Counted from the stretch's first letter, positions 1-8,601 are shown. The stretch: 64,000 bases of DNA from Mojavia pulchra JT2-VF2 (GCA_019359325.1 JAHHHN010000002.1:62001-126000), one strand, 5' to 3'. Notes: generated from the sequence alone by a model not told the origin. Translations and numbers: made by a program.

Positions 1-1120
1 GGTGCAGTTCTGGTGTATTGTCTTGTGATTCACTATTGAGTGTGGCAGAGGTTGTTGACTGTGCTATCGGCTGGGGTTGTTGCTTGTTGTTGAGGGCAAA
101 ACCAATGATGATCGAAGCGCTGATCAATCCACCTGCGATTAAACTGGCAACAACTATTCCTTTTTGCCCAGTATTCCCTGAATTGGTAGGTTGGTGGGTT
201 GGCGCTGGACTAACAGAAATTGTATTTTGAGGTATTGCCGGAGGCGGTGTATTAACTATCGGTGGACGAACATAAGGCATCGTTGGCGGAAAATTACCTG
301 CCCCAACTTGCAAGGCTTCTAGCATTTCTTGGGCGGTAGGAAAGCGATCGCGTGGATGATAGGCGATCGCTCGATCAATCACCCCTGCAAATGTAGGACT
401 TACATTCAAAGCGTGGTTTTGCCAAATAATTTCTCCTGTACGTGGATCTGACTCTAATTCTTGTGGTTGTTTACCAGTTAGCAAATAAATTGCTGTCATT
501 CCTAAACTGTATAAATCACTCGAATAAACTGGTCTGCCTGCTGCTTGCTCGCTGGACATATATCCTGGCGTACCAATCACAATCGAGCTGGTAGGATTGC
601 CTTGAGAATTTACCACCGTTCCCATTGATTCACGCACAGCACCGAAATCAATTAATACTGGTTTACCATCACGATGACGCAAGATAATGTTATCCGGTTT
701 GATATCACGGTGAATGATGCGCTTACTATGAACGTACTCTAGAACTGGCAACAGATTTACTAAGATTTCCCGAACGGAACTTTCGCTTAATAATCCCTGC
801 TGTTGCACTTTTGCTGTGAGAGTTTGACCTTCAACCAACTCCTGAACTACATAAAATTGCCCTTCTGATTGAAAGTATGCATATAACGTGGGAATTTGGT
901 CAGTAGAACCACCCAAATCTTCTAAAATTGCTGCTTCCCGTTGAAAACGTTCTTGCACCAGTTGATATATCTGGAGGTTATTTTGAATTGGTCTTAGCTG
1001 TTTAATGACACAGTGGCGCTTTGAGGGCATTTGGGTATCTTCTGCTAGAAAAGTTTCACCAAATCCCCCGCTTCCCAATGTCTGAATAACTCGATAGCGG
1101 TTGTTTAGCAGCGGTTGCAT
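1..1120 (-). CDS. Serine/threonine protein kinase, C-terminus cut by window edge
   Basis: The reading frame starts at ATG 1120 and stays open to the left edge, so only the N-terminal ~373 residues are seen. They form a Hanks-type kinase: glycine loop GSGGFGETF near residue 16, VIKQL lysine, catalytic HRDIKPDN, IDFGAV (DFG) and GTPGYMSSEQ in the activation segment. After the kinase domain comes a Pro-rich linker, then one hydrophobic segment (GIVVASLIAGGLISASIIIG) that predicts a single membrane span and an extracytoplasmic C-terminus. This is the usual cyanobacterial receptor-kinase plan. The sensed signal cannot be told because the C-terminal domain lies outside the window. All catalytic motifs seen are intact. 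Confidence 0.93.
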   Translation of the reverse strand, partial: MQPLLNNRYRVIQTLGSGGFGETFLAEDTQMPSKRHCVIKQLRPIQNNLQIYQLVQERFQREAAILEDLGGSTDQIPTLYAYFQSEGQFYVVQELVEGQTLTAKVQQQGLLSESSVREILVNLLPVLEYVHSKRIIHRDIKPDNIILRHRDGKPVLIDFGAVRESMGTVVNSQGNPTSSIVIGTPGYMSSEQAAGRPVYSSDLYSLGMTAIYLLTGKQPQELESDPRTGEIIWQNHALNVSPTFAGVIDRAIAYHPRDRFPTAQEMLEALQVGAGNFPPTMPYVRPPIVNTPPPAIPQNTISVSPAPTHQPTNSGNTGQKGIVVASLIAGGLISASIIIGFALNNKQQPQPIAQSTTSATLNSESQDNTPELH

Positions 1121-1341
1121 AAATTAGCGCCAGTCAATAAAAGTATGTGATGTTGTGTTAGCTATTTACTTGTGCTGTAACTAATTTTTTTAATAACAGC
1201 AAGATAGCCTTTTAAGGCGATCGCCAATATAAAACTTTAAGTTTCAGTTAACAAAAAGATTAGCAAGTAAGTATTATAGTATACCTATTTCTATTTGACT
1301 AATTCGTTACTTATTTTAAACAACTAATATTTATCTCCGCG

Positions 1342-1382
1342 CTTCAAGTTTCAAGTTATGAACTCGAAGTTTTGAGTTCCAA
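1342..1382. repeat. GAAGTTTYGAGTT-type dispersed repeat, small copy
   Basis: Two to three copies of a CAAGTTTCAAGTT / CGAAGTTTTGAGTT word in about 40 bases. The same word builds longer clusters at 2493-2690 and 3765-3960. Confidence 0.6.
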
Positions 1383-1447
1383 AATGCTTCAACATTTATT
1401 TTTACGAGGCGTACCCCTATTTTTTTCTTAATTTCGTCACAGTCATT

Positions 1448-1476
1448 GTAGGGGCACAACAATGTTGTGCCCTTAC
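1448..1476. repeat. REP-like palindrome
   Basis: GTAGGGGCACAACAATGTTG followed by TGCCCTTAC. The core GGGCACAACA..TGTTGTGCCC is a near-perfect inverted repeat bounded by GTAG and TTAC. It lies just beyond the 3' end of the REP-associated transposase gene, and related copies occur at 1828, 2204, 2355, 3121, 27639, 55676 and 59718. Confidence 0.75.
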
Positions 1477-1531
1477 CATGTATTGCATCCCAAAGCGAAT
1501 TGTTATTTATGACATAACACAGACTTGTGAA

Positions 1532-2128
1532 TCAAAATGGGATATCAAACAGGAAACCTTGATCATCAAAATTATGTTGCGGGTTTTCTGGATCATCTGC
1601 CCAAAGCTGAGGATTATTGACAATATATTCTCGGATGTTATCTATAGATTTTTGTTCTCTACCAATGTGTTCGGAAAAATTGCGTTGCCAGATTGATTGT
1701 CCTTTAGTCTGCCAAATGATATTAATGCGTTTGCTGACAACGCTTTTATAACTACCAATAACTGTAGAAATAGAACCACTTACAGGTTGACCAAATTTTT
1801 CTGTGTTGCGTTCGGGATGTTGATTGAGGGCAAGGCATTGCCTTGCCCCTACAGGGTTGTCGGTGATGATTAAGATGCCGTGTAGATGGTTAGGCATGAC
1901 TACAAAGGTATCTAATTCAATGTGGGGAAAATGAGCGGGTATTGTTTGCCAGCAATTTAAGGCAATATTACCTAAACAATTTAATTGCATTTCGCCATTA
2001 ACCACATTACCGAATAAACATTGCCGTCCTTGAGTGCAAATGGTGATGAAATATGCACCAGTTTGGATGTAATCGTATCCTTTTAAGCGGAGAGAATGAC
2101 GGTGATGTTTTTGTGGATCATAGGGCAT
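1532..2128 (-). CDS. REP-associated tyrosine transposase (IS200-like Y1 family)
   Basis: The 198-residue protein has the N-terminal YDYIQTGAYFITICTQGR block and the HUH metal-binding motif MPNHLHGI (His81, His83) of Y1/RAYT transposases, with IGSYKSVVSKRIN further on, where the family's nucleophilic Tyr and helix normally lie. RAYTs are single-copy HUH nucleases thought to mobilise or maintain REP palindromes. That fits the REP-like palindromes directly outside both ends of this gene and a further one translated within it (1828-1854). The length is typical and the frame looks intact. Activity cannot be judged from sequence alone. Confidence 0.9.
   Translation of the reverse strand: MPYDPQKHHRHSLRLKGYDYIQTGAYFITICTQGRQCLFGNVVNGEMQLNCLGNIALNCWQTIPAHFPHIELDTFVVMPNHLHGILIITDNPVGARQCLALNQHPERNTEKFGQPVSGSISTVIGSYKSVVSKRINIIWQTKGQSIWQRNFSEHIGREQKSIDNIREYIVNNPQLWADDPENPQHNFDDQGFLFDIPF
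1828..1854. repeat. REP-like palindrome inside the transposase gene
   Basis: GGGCAAGGCATTGCCTTGCC followed by CCTACA has the same plan as the flanking palindromes. It is translated in frame as GARQCLAL, between the HUH motif and the C-terminal helix of the transposase. Confidence 0.7.
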
Positions 2129-2203
2129 TAATTTGTATATCCAATTATTAGCAATTTGTCTTTATCTTAACTGCTGATTTTTGTCTTTATCCATATATAA
2201 AAT

Positions 2204-2231
2204 GTAGGGGCACGGCAATGCCGTGCCCCCA
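2204..2231. repeat. REP-like palindrome upstream of the transposase
   Basis: GTAGGGGCACGGCAATGCCG followed by TGCCCC. It is a near-perfect inverted repeat 75 bases upstream of the transposase start codon. Confidence 0.75.
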
Positions 2232-2354
2232 AACGATATGGCATCTCTACGATAAACATTATTCTTTTTGCACAATGCCTATTACATTTGAATGATGCCA
2301 ATTCCTATGCGGGAAATTACAAATAAATTCTTGACTGCGGTGAAAATTTCTCTC

Positions 2355-2381
2355 AGGGCACAACATTGTTGTGTCCCTACA
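2355..2381. repeat. REP-like palindrome
   Basis: AGGGCACAACATTGTTGTGT followed by CCCTAC. Same family, in the opposite orientation (ends in CCCTAC). Confidence 0.7.
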
Positions 2382-2492
2382 GAAGATATTTGTGGTAACT
2401 TGAGGTTGCAGATTTGTAAAGATGGAATAATAAGGAAAATATTCGTTCTTTAACCACCATCATTCTCCCTTGGATCTCGGATGTTGCTGTTC

Positions 2493-2690
2493 TGAACACG
2501 AAGTTTCGAGTTTGGAACACGAAGTTTCGAGTTCTGAGCATGAAGTTCCGAGTTTTGAGCCTGAAGTTCCGAGTTCTGATGGTGAAAACTGGTGTTAAAA
2601 ACCTGAAGTTCCGAATTCTGATGGCGAAAACTGGTGTTAAAAGCTCGAAGTTTCAAGTTCTGCTCTCAAAGTTTTGAGTTCCCAACTTAA
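2493..2690. repeat. Cluster of GAAGTTYCGAGTTC repeats
   Basis: About eight degenerate copies of a word like GAAGTTTCGAGTTCTGA, spaced roughly 24 bases apart, with a longer unit (CTGATGGTGAAAACTGGTGT) present twice. The minus strand can be read as a low-complexity peptide (repeated QNSELQ), but this follows from the repeat and there is no ribosome binding site. It is treated as non-coding. Together with the palindromes it fills most of the gap between 2129 and 2834. Confidence 0.75.
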
Positions 2691-2834
2691 AACTTGCTGA
2701 TCGGAGGTTGATTTTGGCTGAGTTAGCACCTTTCGCTACGGTAGTAATTGTAGTTCACGACGCTCTCTACTTACTTGCTTGCATAAGTTCGTAGATAAAC
2801 TAAAGTAAAGTTATCGTGAGCTAAAAAAAAGATC

Positions 2835-3077
2835 ATGTCTTCGCTTCCTGTCAACGACGCTCAAAAGAATTTACAACAGCTGATAGACCAATTGGCAGAA
2901 CAAGGTAAACCTGTGATAGTTCAGGGTGAACGCGGTAATGCGATTCTGCTTGCAGAAAAAGACTGGTCTGCAATTCAGGAAACTCTTTACTTGCTATCTA
3001 TACCTGGAATGCGAGAATCTATCAAAGAAGGATTAGCAACCCCAATCCAAGAATGTGATGAGGAGTTGGATTGGTGA
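2835..3077 (+). CDS. Phd/YefM-type antitoxin, no partner toxin seen
   Basis: 80 residues. The N-terminal block LPVNDAQKNLQQLIDQLAEQ, followed by GKPVIVQGERGNAILLAEKDW, is the DNA-binding fold of Phd/YefM antitoxins. The C-terminal part (IPGMRESIKEGLATPIQECD) is the type that wraps a RelE/ParE or Txe/YoeB toxin. In typical operons the toxin starts at or just after the antitoxin stop. Here only a ~30-codon frame follows, and a REP-like palindrome sits at 3121-3142. The gene therefore looks orphaned. It may act as a repressor or as an antitoxin to a toxin encoded elsewhere. Confidence 0.85.
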   Translation: MSSLPVNDAQKNLQQLIDQLAEQGKPVIVQGERGNAILLAEKDWSAIQETLYLLSIPGMRESIKEGLATPIQECDEELDW

Positions 3078-3120
3078 GTGATGGCAGTAATGGAGAGCTA
3101 ATTCCGAATGCTGAAGTATC

Positions 3121-3142
3121 TGTAGGGTGGGCAATGCCCACC
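3121..3142. repeat. Short REP-like palindrome
   Basis: GTAGGGTGGGCAATGCCCAC then C. A smaller relative of the GTAGGGGCAC palindromes, placed where the toxin partner of the upstream antitoxin would be expected. Confidence 0.6.
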
Positions 3143-3227
3143 GAAACCCGCAAAAATCAAGTATGAATCCTATATAGAAAAACTGAAACTTTGTTCATCG
3201 AGTAAGTGCAGGAATTTTTAATTAGTT

Positions 3228-3488
3228 TTAATCGTCATCATCTTCTTCTTTTTTATCTTTCCTATTCTTTTTTTCATCATCATCTTCATCGCCGTCATTC
3301 TCTTGCTCTGATTCAGATTCTTGGTTAGATTGATTCTTGTACCGTTCGTTTTGTTGCTCAGTTCGATTTAGTGGGTTCTGTACTTCATTAGAGCAGCTGA
3401 TTAATCCTAGAGAAATTGATATTAAGTTAATAGCGGCAAAAATGACACCTAGGATTTTTATACTCAATGGTTTGTTCTGATTTAGCAT
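3228..3488 (-). CDS. Small acidic putative lipoprotein
   Basis: 86 residues. Residues 8-30 form a hydrophobic signal segment ending in a lipobox-like LISC (Cys ~32), so the mature protein may be lipid-anchored. The rest is very polar, with Gln/Asn/Glu tracts and a C-terminal run of Asp, Glu and Lys (DGDEDDDEKKNRKDKKEE). No family is recognised. The composition could suggest a cation-binding or disordered surface tail, but that is inference. No good ribosome binding site precedes the start, so expression is uncertain. Confidence 0.6.
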   Translation of the reverse strand: MLNQNKPLSIKILGVIFAAINLISISLGLISCSNEVQNPLNRTEQQNERYKNQSNQESESEQENDGDEDDDEKKNRKDKKEEDDDD

Positions 3489-3697
3489 TTCCCGGAACTC
3501 TTAAACGGTAAATTGGCTCATTTCTCCAACATAAACTAAATTTCTGTTGCAGAACCATTATTTTTACTGAGCGATCGCATTTCAGCTATCAAGCCAATGA
3601 TGTGTCCTCCACAGGAGTTACCACGGGTATTACTTGATCTACACCTGAAGCTTGTTTAATTCCTGTACAATTGTGCCTGAAGCAATGCTGTATGCAA

Positions 3698-3727
3698 GCG
3701 ATGTCTCCGACGGGCTACGCCTACGCC
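3698..3727. repeat. GCGATGTCTNCGACGGGCTACGC-type dispersed repeat
   Basis: GCGATGTCTCCGACGGGCTA continuing CGCCTACGCC. This GC-rich word is of a type widespread in Nostoc-like genomes. A related sequence in the opposite orientation is translated within the pseudo-caspase gene at 19053-19081. Confidence 0.6.
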
Positions 3728-3764
3728 TTTTTTTTACCATCATTCATGCTTGAATCGTGGTGGT

Positions 3765-3960
3765 TGCAGTTCTAAGCATGAAGTTCCGAGTTACCAGGAT
3801 GAGCGATCGCCTTTTTTTCACCATCATTCACCATCGGAGCTCAAAATTTCATGTTCGGAAGGCGAAATTCCGAGTTCCGAACTCGCAACGCCGAGTAATT
3901 TACTCCAACATCCGAGTTCCGATCTGCAACGTTGCACCTTTGAAGTGCAATCGCCGAGTT
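3765..3960. repeat. Cluster of GAAGTTCCGAGTT repeats
   Basis: At least six variants of CCGAGTT or its near complement (ATGAAGTTCCGAGTTACCAG, CGAAATTCCGAGTTCCGAAC, CATCCGAGTTCCGATC, AATCGCCGAGTTAT). They run up to the end of the gene at 3966-4439. Same family as 2493-2690. Confidence 0.65.
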
Positions 3961-3965
3961 ATTTT

Positions 3966-4439
3966 TTACAACGCTGTTTCTTGAGGCTTGGACTTCTTAG
4001 ATTTACGAGCAAATCTTTGCCCCATTTCCTCAACTACTGTCTCTAAACCAGCACCTTGTCCACTAGCTTTGGCATAAGTATACACCTGCAAGGCGGCTGC
4101 ATAGGCTTCACTACCCACAGCTAGCGAAGTATCATCCACCAATTCTTGTAATTGTGACAGCGATAGCAATACTGGATACAAAGCTTCAAACAATTGTACG
4201 TCTTTCCGCATTTCATCGAGGTCAAACGATCGCGGTAAAAACTCTGGGTTCTGTGTGGCTACCTCCAATGCTTTGCTGACAAAGGCGCGGCTTTTATCTC
4301 CCATCTTGGGTAAAGCTTTACGCTCTTCGTTACTTAAATCAATCAAAAATGGTAGCTTGTCTTTAATGGTGGCGATCGCTTGCAACACAGCATCTCTGTC
4401 TGATTGCTTTAGTGTTGCACTAATTGGGGCTGTGGACAT
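3966..4439 (-). CDS. Conserved hypothetical protein
   Basis: 157 residues, predicted soluble and mostly helical, with no signal peptide or membrane segment. It starts at ATG 4439, with GGGAGA about 11 bases upstream as a plausible ribosome binding site. The C-terminus is basic (RFARKSKKSKPQE). I do not recognise a family. Codon use and the even, uninterrupted frame argue that it is a real gene. Its 3' end abuts the repeat cluster, and a HIP1 site lies in the coding sequence. Confidence 0.7.
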   Translation of the reverse strand: MSTAPISATLKQSDRDAVLQAIATIKDKLPFLIDLSNEERKALPKMGDKSRAFVSKALEVATQNPEFLPRSFDLDEMRKDVQLFEALYPVLLSLSQLQELVDDTSLAVGSEAYAAALQVYTYAKASGQGAGLETVVEEMGQRFARKSKKSKPQETAL

Positions 4440-4559
4440 AGGAATTAGTCTCCCGTATGTTTATTAATTTTAGAGTGCCCACATATACAAGTTGAATTTC
4501 AATACGCACTAATAAACATTCCGAGTTCAAAGGGAGAGCGATCACTACGCTGTTAAAAA

Positions 4560-4895
4560 TCAAAATTCTTCTTCCTCGTCAACTTCCTCGCTTATTAGTG
4601 GCGCTTGTGAGCTATGACGGACATGAAGCACAAAAACAGTATCTTCCCGAATAGCGAACAAAATACGGTACTTATTTCTTGACTTACCGTAAATAAGTTG
4701 ACGGATTTCTTCCGTAAGCGCATCATTTTCTGGAGCTAAAGCGCAACGTAGAGGCTTTTCTTGCAGAGTAGCAATAGTATCCATTAACTCCCGAAACCAT
4801 TTATCCGCGTAAACTGGGTTGCGCTGTCTCAACCAAGAGTAAGCAGTATCAATTTCAGCTCTTGCAGTTTGAGTCACCCTAACTTGAAATGCCAT
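4560..4895 (-). CDS. ParE/RelE-family toxin
   Basis: From the preferred start (MAFQVRVTQTARAEI) the protein has ~111 residues. It shows the ParE/RelE fold signature: an N-terminal strand and helix with AYSWLRQRNPVYADKW, a central REL..IATLQEKPLRCALAPEN, and the C-terminal RQLIYGKSRNKYRILFAIRE and VFVLHVRHSSQ. Family members inhibit gyrase (ParE) or cleave mRNA on the ribosome (RelE). ATG 4895 overlaps the antitoxin frame by 17 bases, which implies translational coupling. A longer frame from 4919 adds eight residues but lacks family support. The tail is unusually acidic (EEVDEEEEF). Confidence 0.9.
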   Translation of the reverse strand: MAFQVRVTQTARAEIDTAYSWLRQRNPVYADKWFRELMDTIATLQEKPLRCALAPENDALTEEIRQLIYGKSRNKYRILFAIREDTVFVLHVRHSSQAPLISEEVDEEEEF

Positions 4896-5169
4896 ACTTT
4901 TGCTGCATTTCTTGCTCAAATTCGCTCAGGGTAGTAGTTCTACCAGCTTCTACATCTTCAAGCCCCTGCTTAATTCCGGCGATCGCTTCTAATCTTTCTA
5001 ACGTATCCAAAAGTTTTTGGTAAGACTCTGCATCTTGAACCACAAGCTCGGCTTTACCATTAACTGTCAGCACTACGGGTTTACCTGTCTGCTTCATCTG
5101 CTGTATGAATTCCAACGTATTGCGCTTAAAGCTAGAGAGTGAATGGATGTCTCGACTAATGTTTAGCAT
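4879..5169 (-). CDS. Phd/YefM-family antitoxin
   Basis: 96 residues. MLNISRDIHSLSSFKRNTLE, then MKQTGKPVVLTVNGKAELVVQD and AESYQKLLDTLERLEAI, is the canonical N-terminal Phd/YefM DNA-binding domain. The C-terminal segment (IKQGLEDVEAGRTTTLSEFE) is typical of antitoxins paired with ParE/RelE toxins. It lies upstream of, and overlaps, the toxin gene at 4560-4895, forming a two-gene module. By family analogy the protein represses its own promoter, alone and together with the toxin. Confidence 0.92.
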   Translation of the reverse strand: MLNISRDIHSLSSFKRNTLEFIQQMKQTGKPVVLTVNGKAELVVQDAESYQKLLDTLERLEAIAGIKQGLEDVEAGRTTTLSEFEQEMQQKYGISS

Positions 5170-5352
5170 GGAGTTGATTAGGCATTAAACTTGCACTTAA
5201 TTTAATGCTATCTCGACAGCTTCCGCCCAGACCAATTTGTATTGCAAGCTAACAACATTGTTCATTGTTAAGCCAGTACCACGTTTTACTTGAGAAAAAT
5301 CGCACATCGCGCTAGTCTTCATTAGCAAAACTGCACGCTGTGATATCAAGCG

Positions 5353-7779
5353 ATGACGACAAATCAAATCTCCCCGCAAATTCCTTCTTGTAATTGGAGT
5401 CGTCCCATCGGTTTAGGTTGGGACAAACCTTATACTGTTCGCTACGCTAGTAATATTGATGATGGCCCTTGGCACGGTATGCCTTTAGGTGGCTTTGGTG
5501 CGGGTTGTATCGGCCGTTCTTCAGGGGGAGACTTTAATCTGTGGCACATTGACGGGGGAGAGCATACTTTCAAAAATAATCCCGCCTGTCAATTCAGTGT
5601 ATTTGAATCTACTGGTACATCTTCTCAAGCTTATGCTTTATCTACCCAATCGCCTGAAGATGGAAGCTTGAAAGGTTGGCAATGGTATCCGGCGAGTGAA
5701 GCAGGGGGGATTGTGAATACAGGTACGTATCACGCGCTATACCCTCGCAGTTGGTTTGTTTACGAAAATGTATTTCAAGCACAGTTAACCTGTGAGCAAT
5801 TTTCCCCGATTTGGGCAAACAATTATCAAGAAACTAGTTACCCTGTGGCGGTGTTTGTCTGGAATGCTCATAATCCCACCAATGCACCTATCACTCTCAG
5901 CATTATGCTTACCTGGGAAAATATGGTGGGTTGGTTCACAAATGCTTTGAAATCACCTGAAGTGAAAATCAGGGATGATGGCAGCCCGGTTTATGAATAT
6001 CAGCCACGCTGGGGCGAAAGTCAAGGTAATTACAATCAAATAGTGGAAAATAACCAACACTTTGGTTGCTTTTTATCTGGGGTTGGTAGCGATGCATCTG
6101 TGCAAGAAGGAGATGGTAGCTGGTGCATTGCCACACTGAAACATTCTCAAGTGGAAGTATTTCAGCATACCCGCTGGAATCCGGTCGGTACTGGTGAAGA
6201 ATTATGGCAGAGCTTTGCTGAGGATGGTTCTTTGCCTAATTATATAGATGCAACTCCGGCAACAGAGAATACACAAATAGGTGCAGCGATCGCAGTTCGT
6301 TTCACTCTGCAACCAGGGGAAACTCTAGAAATTCCCTTTGTCTTGGCTTGGGATTTCCCGGTAACAGAATTTGCAGCCGGAATCAACTACTACCGCAGAT
6401 ATACAGACTTTTTTGATCAAAGTGGTGAGAATGCTTGGGCGATCGCATCTACTGCTTTAAAAGAATACCAAAGTTGGCGATCGCAGATTCAAAGTTGGCA
6501 ACAACCCATTCTTGACCGAGAAGATTTACCTTCTTGGTTGAAAATGGCTTTATTTAATGAACTTTATGACCTCACCAGCGGTGGTACTCTCTGGAGTGCC
6601 GCATCAGAACTTGATCACAGCGGTCAGTTTGCAGTTTTGGAGTGCTTAGATTATCGCTGGTATGAAAGTTTAGATGTGCGGTTGTATGGTTCTTTTGCGC
6701 TGCTGATATTGTTCCCAGAACTGGAAAAATCAGTCATGCGGGCATTTGCACGGGCAATTCCCCAAAGTGACGATCATTACCGAGTAATTGGTTATTACTA
6801 TACAATTGGCGCAGATACGACAACGGCTGTCCGTAAAGTTGCAGGCGCAACACCCCATGATTTAGGCGCACCCAATGAACACGTTTGGGAAAAAACTAAC
6901 TACACTTGCTACCAAGATTGCAATTTGTGGAAAGATTTAGGCAGCGATTTTGTATTGCAAGTATATCGGGATTTTCTGCTCACGGGTGCTGATGATGTGC
7001 AATTCTTGGCAGACTGCTGGTCTGCAATTGTCCAAACTCTCAACTATTTGAAAACATTTGATCAAGATGATGATGGAATTCCCGAAAATTCTGGTGCGCC
7101 CGATCAAACTTTTGATGATTGGCGGTTGCAAGGGGTAAGTGCTTATTGTGGCGGGTTGTGGTTGGCGGCTTTGTCAGCTGCGATCGCCATTAGTGATGTT
7201 TTATTAACGAACCGCCAAGACGCAGAGAACACAGAGGAGTTAAAGGTTCAAAAATCCATCTATGAAAAATGGTTAGCCCAATCTCGCCCCATCTACGAAG
7301 AAAAACTCTGGAATGGGCAATATTATCGCCTGGATAGTAAAAGTGGTTCTGATGTGGTGATGGCGGATCAGTTGTGTGGGCAATTTTATGCGCGCTTGCT
7401 GGGATTACCGGATATTGTAGCGAGCGATCGCGCTTTATCTGCGTTGAAAACTGTTTATGATGCTTGCTTCCTCAAGTTTCAAAATGGTCAGTTCGGTGCA
7501 GCCAATGGTGTTCTTCCTGACGGTTCACCAGAAAACCCCAAGGCTACTCATCCTTTGGAAGTCTGGACAGGTATCAACTTTGGACTAGCAGCTTTTCTAG
7601 TGCAGATGGGAATGAAGGATGAAGCATTGAGGTTGACACAAGCTGTAGTGCAGCAAATTTACGATAACGGCTTACAGTTCCGCACGCCTGAAGCCATAAC
7701 TGCATCTGGTACTTTTCGTGCAAGTACTTATCTGCGGGCAATGGCTATTTGGGCAATTTACTTAGTTATTAGCCACTAA
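5353..7779 (+). CDS. GH116 family glucosylceramidase-like beta-glucosidase
   Basis: 808 residues. The N-terminal all-beta domain carries the hallmark WHGMPLGGFGAGCIGRSSGG and DFNLWHIDGGEH. The C-terminal (alpha/alpha)6 domain carries FAVLECLDYRWYESLDVRLY (Glu430, the probable nucleophile) and DQTFDDWRLQGVSAYCGGLW (Asp584, the probable acid/base). These match the GBA2/TxGH116 family of retaining beta-glucosidases. There is no signal peptide, so a cytoplasmic or peripheral location is likely. The natural substrate in a cyanobacterium is unknown. Glucosylated lipids, including heterocyst-type glycolipids, are possible but speculative. The gene stands alone; no ribosome binding site is obvious before ATG 5353. 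Confidence 0.92.
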   Translation: MTTNQISPQIPSCNWSRPIGLGWDKPYTVRYASNIDDGPWHGMPLGGFGAGCIGRSSGGDFNLWHIDGGEHTFKNNPACQFSVFESTGTSSQAYALSTQSPEDGSLKGWQWYPASEAGGIVNTGTYHALYPRSWFVYENVFQAQLTCEQFSPIWANNYQETSYPVAVFVWNAHNPTNAPITLSIMLTWENMVGWFTNALKSPEVKIRDDGSPVYEYQPRWGESQGNYNQIVENNQHFGCFLSGVGSDASVQEGDGSWCIATLKHSQVEVFQHTRWNPVGTGEELWQSFAEDGSLPNYIDATPATENTQIGAAIAVRFTLQPGETLEIPFVLAWDFPVTEFAAGINYYRRYTDFFDQSGENAWAIASTALKEYQSWRSQIQSWQQPILDREDLPSWLKMALFNELYDLTSGGTLWSAASELDHSGQFAVLECLDYRWYESLDVRLYGSFALLILFPELEKSVMRAFARAIPQSDDHYRVIGYYYTIGADTTTAVRKVAGATPHDLGAPNEHVWEKTNYTCYQDCNLWKDLGSDFVLQVYRDFLLTGADDVQFLADCWSAIVQTLNYLKTFDQDDDGIPENSGAPDQTFDDWRLQGVSAYCGGLWLAALSAAIAISDVLLTNRQDAENTEELKVQKSIYEKWLAQSRPIYEEKLWNGQYYRLDSKSGSDVVMADQLCGQFYARLLGLPDIVASDRALSALKTVYDACFLKFQNGQFGAANGVLPDGSPENPKATHPLEVWTGINFGLAAFLVQMGMKDEALRLTQAVVQQIYDNGLQFRTPEAITASGTFRASTYLRAMAIWAIYLVISH

Positions 7780-8601
7780 CCGCTAGGGACTGGGTAGTGA
7801 GGGAAGGGATGAAGGTGTAGGGCTTCAAAAGCCTTATACCAAGTCTCAAGGGACAAGATGCGTAAGTTTTATATTTTGCGATCGCTACCTTGTCGTTGGT
7901 GTGATTGCTTTTTGAGCAGTCAATCTAGAATTTGCAACCAAATATACATAAACATAGAAATAGATGTTTTATTATGTGCGTTTTGGAGTGTACTCTACTG
8001 ATGAGACATTAAGTGTCTATATAACTAGTGGTTTTATTTTCCGGGTGTTCTAAGAACTCAAGGAAAAGATAAGTAACACTCAGAAATAATTAAAAAACTG
8101 GCACTCAGGACTACAAGTTTAAAAAAGTCCCACATTGCTATCTTTAGTCATCCAAACTCTTACTATTACAAAGATTATGTTCACCAATAACAATTTTTGC
8201 TTAAGGAAAAATTCATTTTTGAAAAGTAAGTTTTGTAAAAAAAACTACCTCAATTAAGTTGCTAATCATAAAGTATTTTTAGTAAAAGTATGATTTTATA
8301 ATTTATTCCAAGTGTTTTTTACTACATAAAAATATATTGAAACAAGTAAATACTATTTTAGGCAGGAGTAAAATTTGACAAAATTATGAGGTGAGAATTG
8401 AAGAACACAATCAAAGTTTTACAAGAATGCATCAGTACTTGGTTCCTATCATGATGGAATCATAAGTTGGGTTTTGCTAATCAAATGTTCTTTTTTAACT
8501 TTCACTTAGAGAAGCCACTGAAAAATGATAGGTAAGCAATTGGCGATTAATACTACGAGTAATTGCGTTTTGCAGAGGCTGTTGGAATGATCCAAACCAA
8601 A
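7780..8601. other. Gene-free AT-rich region
   Basis: No open frame or RNA is recognised. It lies between the glycosidase gene and the ABC-exporter remnant. If the remnant is hetC, the rest of that gene would have been lost from this stretch, but no further similarity could be read by eye. Confidence 0.5.

Larger units (their letters stand above)
1121..1531. other. Intergenic region with dispersed repeats
   Basis: AT-rich gap between the kinase and transposase genes, both on the minus strand. It holds a short GAAGTTTTGAGTT-type repeat (1342-1382) and a palindromic REP-like element (1448-1476). No convincing gene is seen. Confidence 0.6.
3489..3965. other. Intergenic region made largely of repeats
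   Basis: Holds a GC-rich dispersed repeat (3698-3727) and a GAAGTTCCGAGTT cluster (3765-3960). Overlapping short plus-strand frames exist from about 3750, but they run through the repeats and have no recognisable content. Confidence 0.6.

Noticed and set aside
2450-2656. Minus-strand 68-codon frame with QNSELQ-like repeats
   Set aside because: It is simply the translation of the GAAGTTYCGAGTT repeat cluster; no ribosome binding site and no family.
3750-4046. Overlapping plus-strand frames over the repeat cluster
   Set aside because: They run through repeats and into the antisense of the hypothetical gene at 3966-4439; composition is repeat-driven.
5197-5379. Minus-strand 60-codon frame between the antitoxin and the glycosidase genes
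   Set aside because: It overlaps the glycosidase start, has no ribosome binding site and no recognised family; could be a gene tail remnant but cannot be supported.
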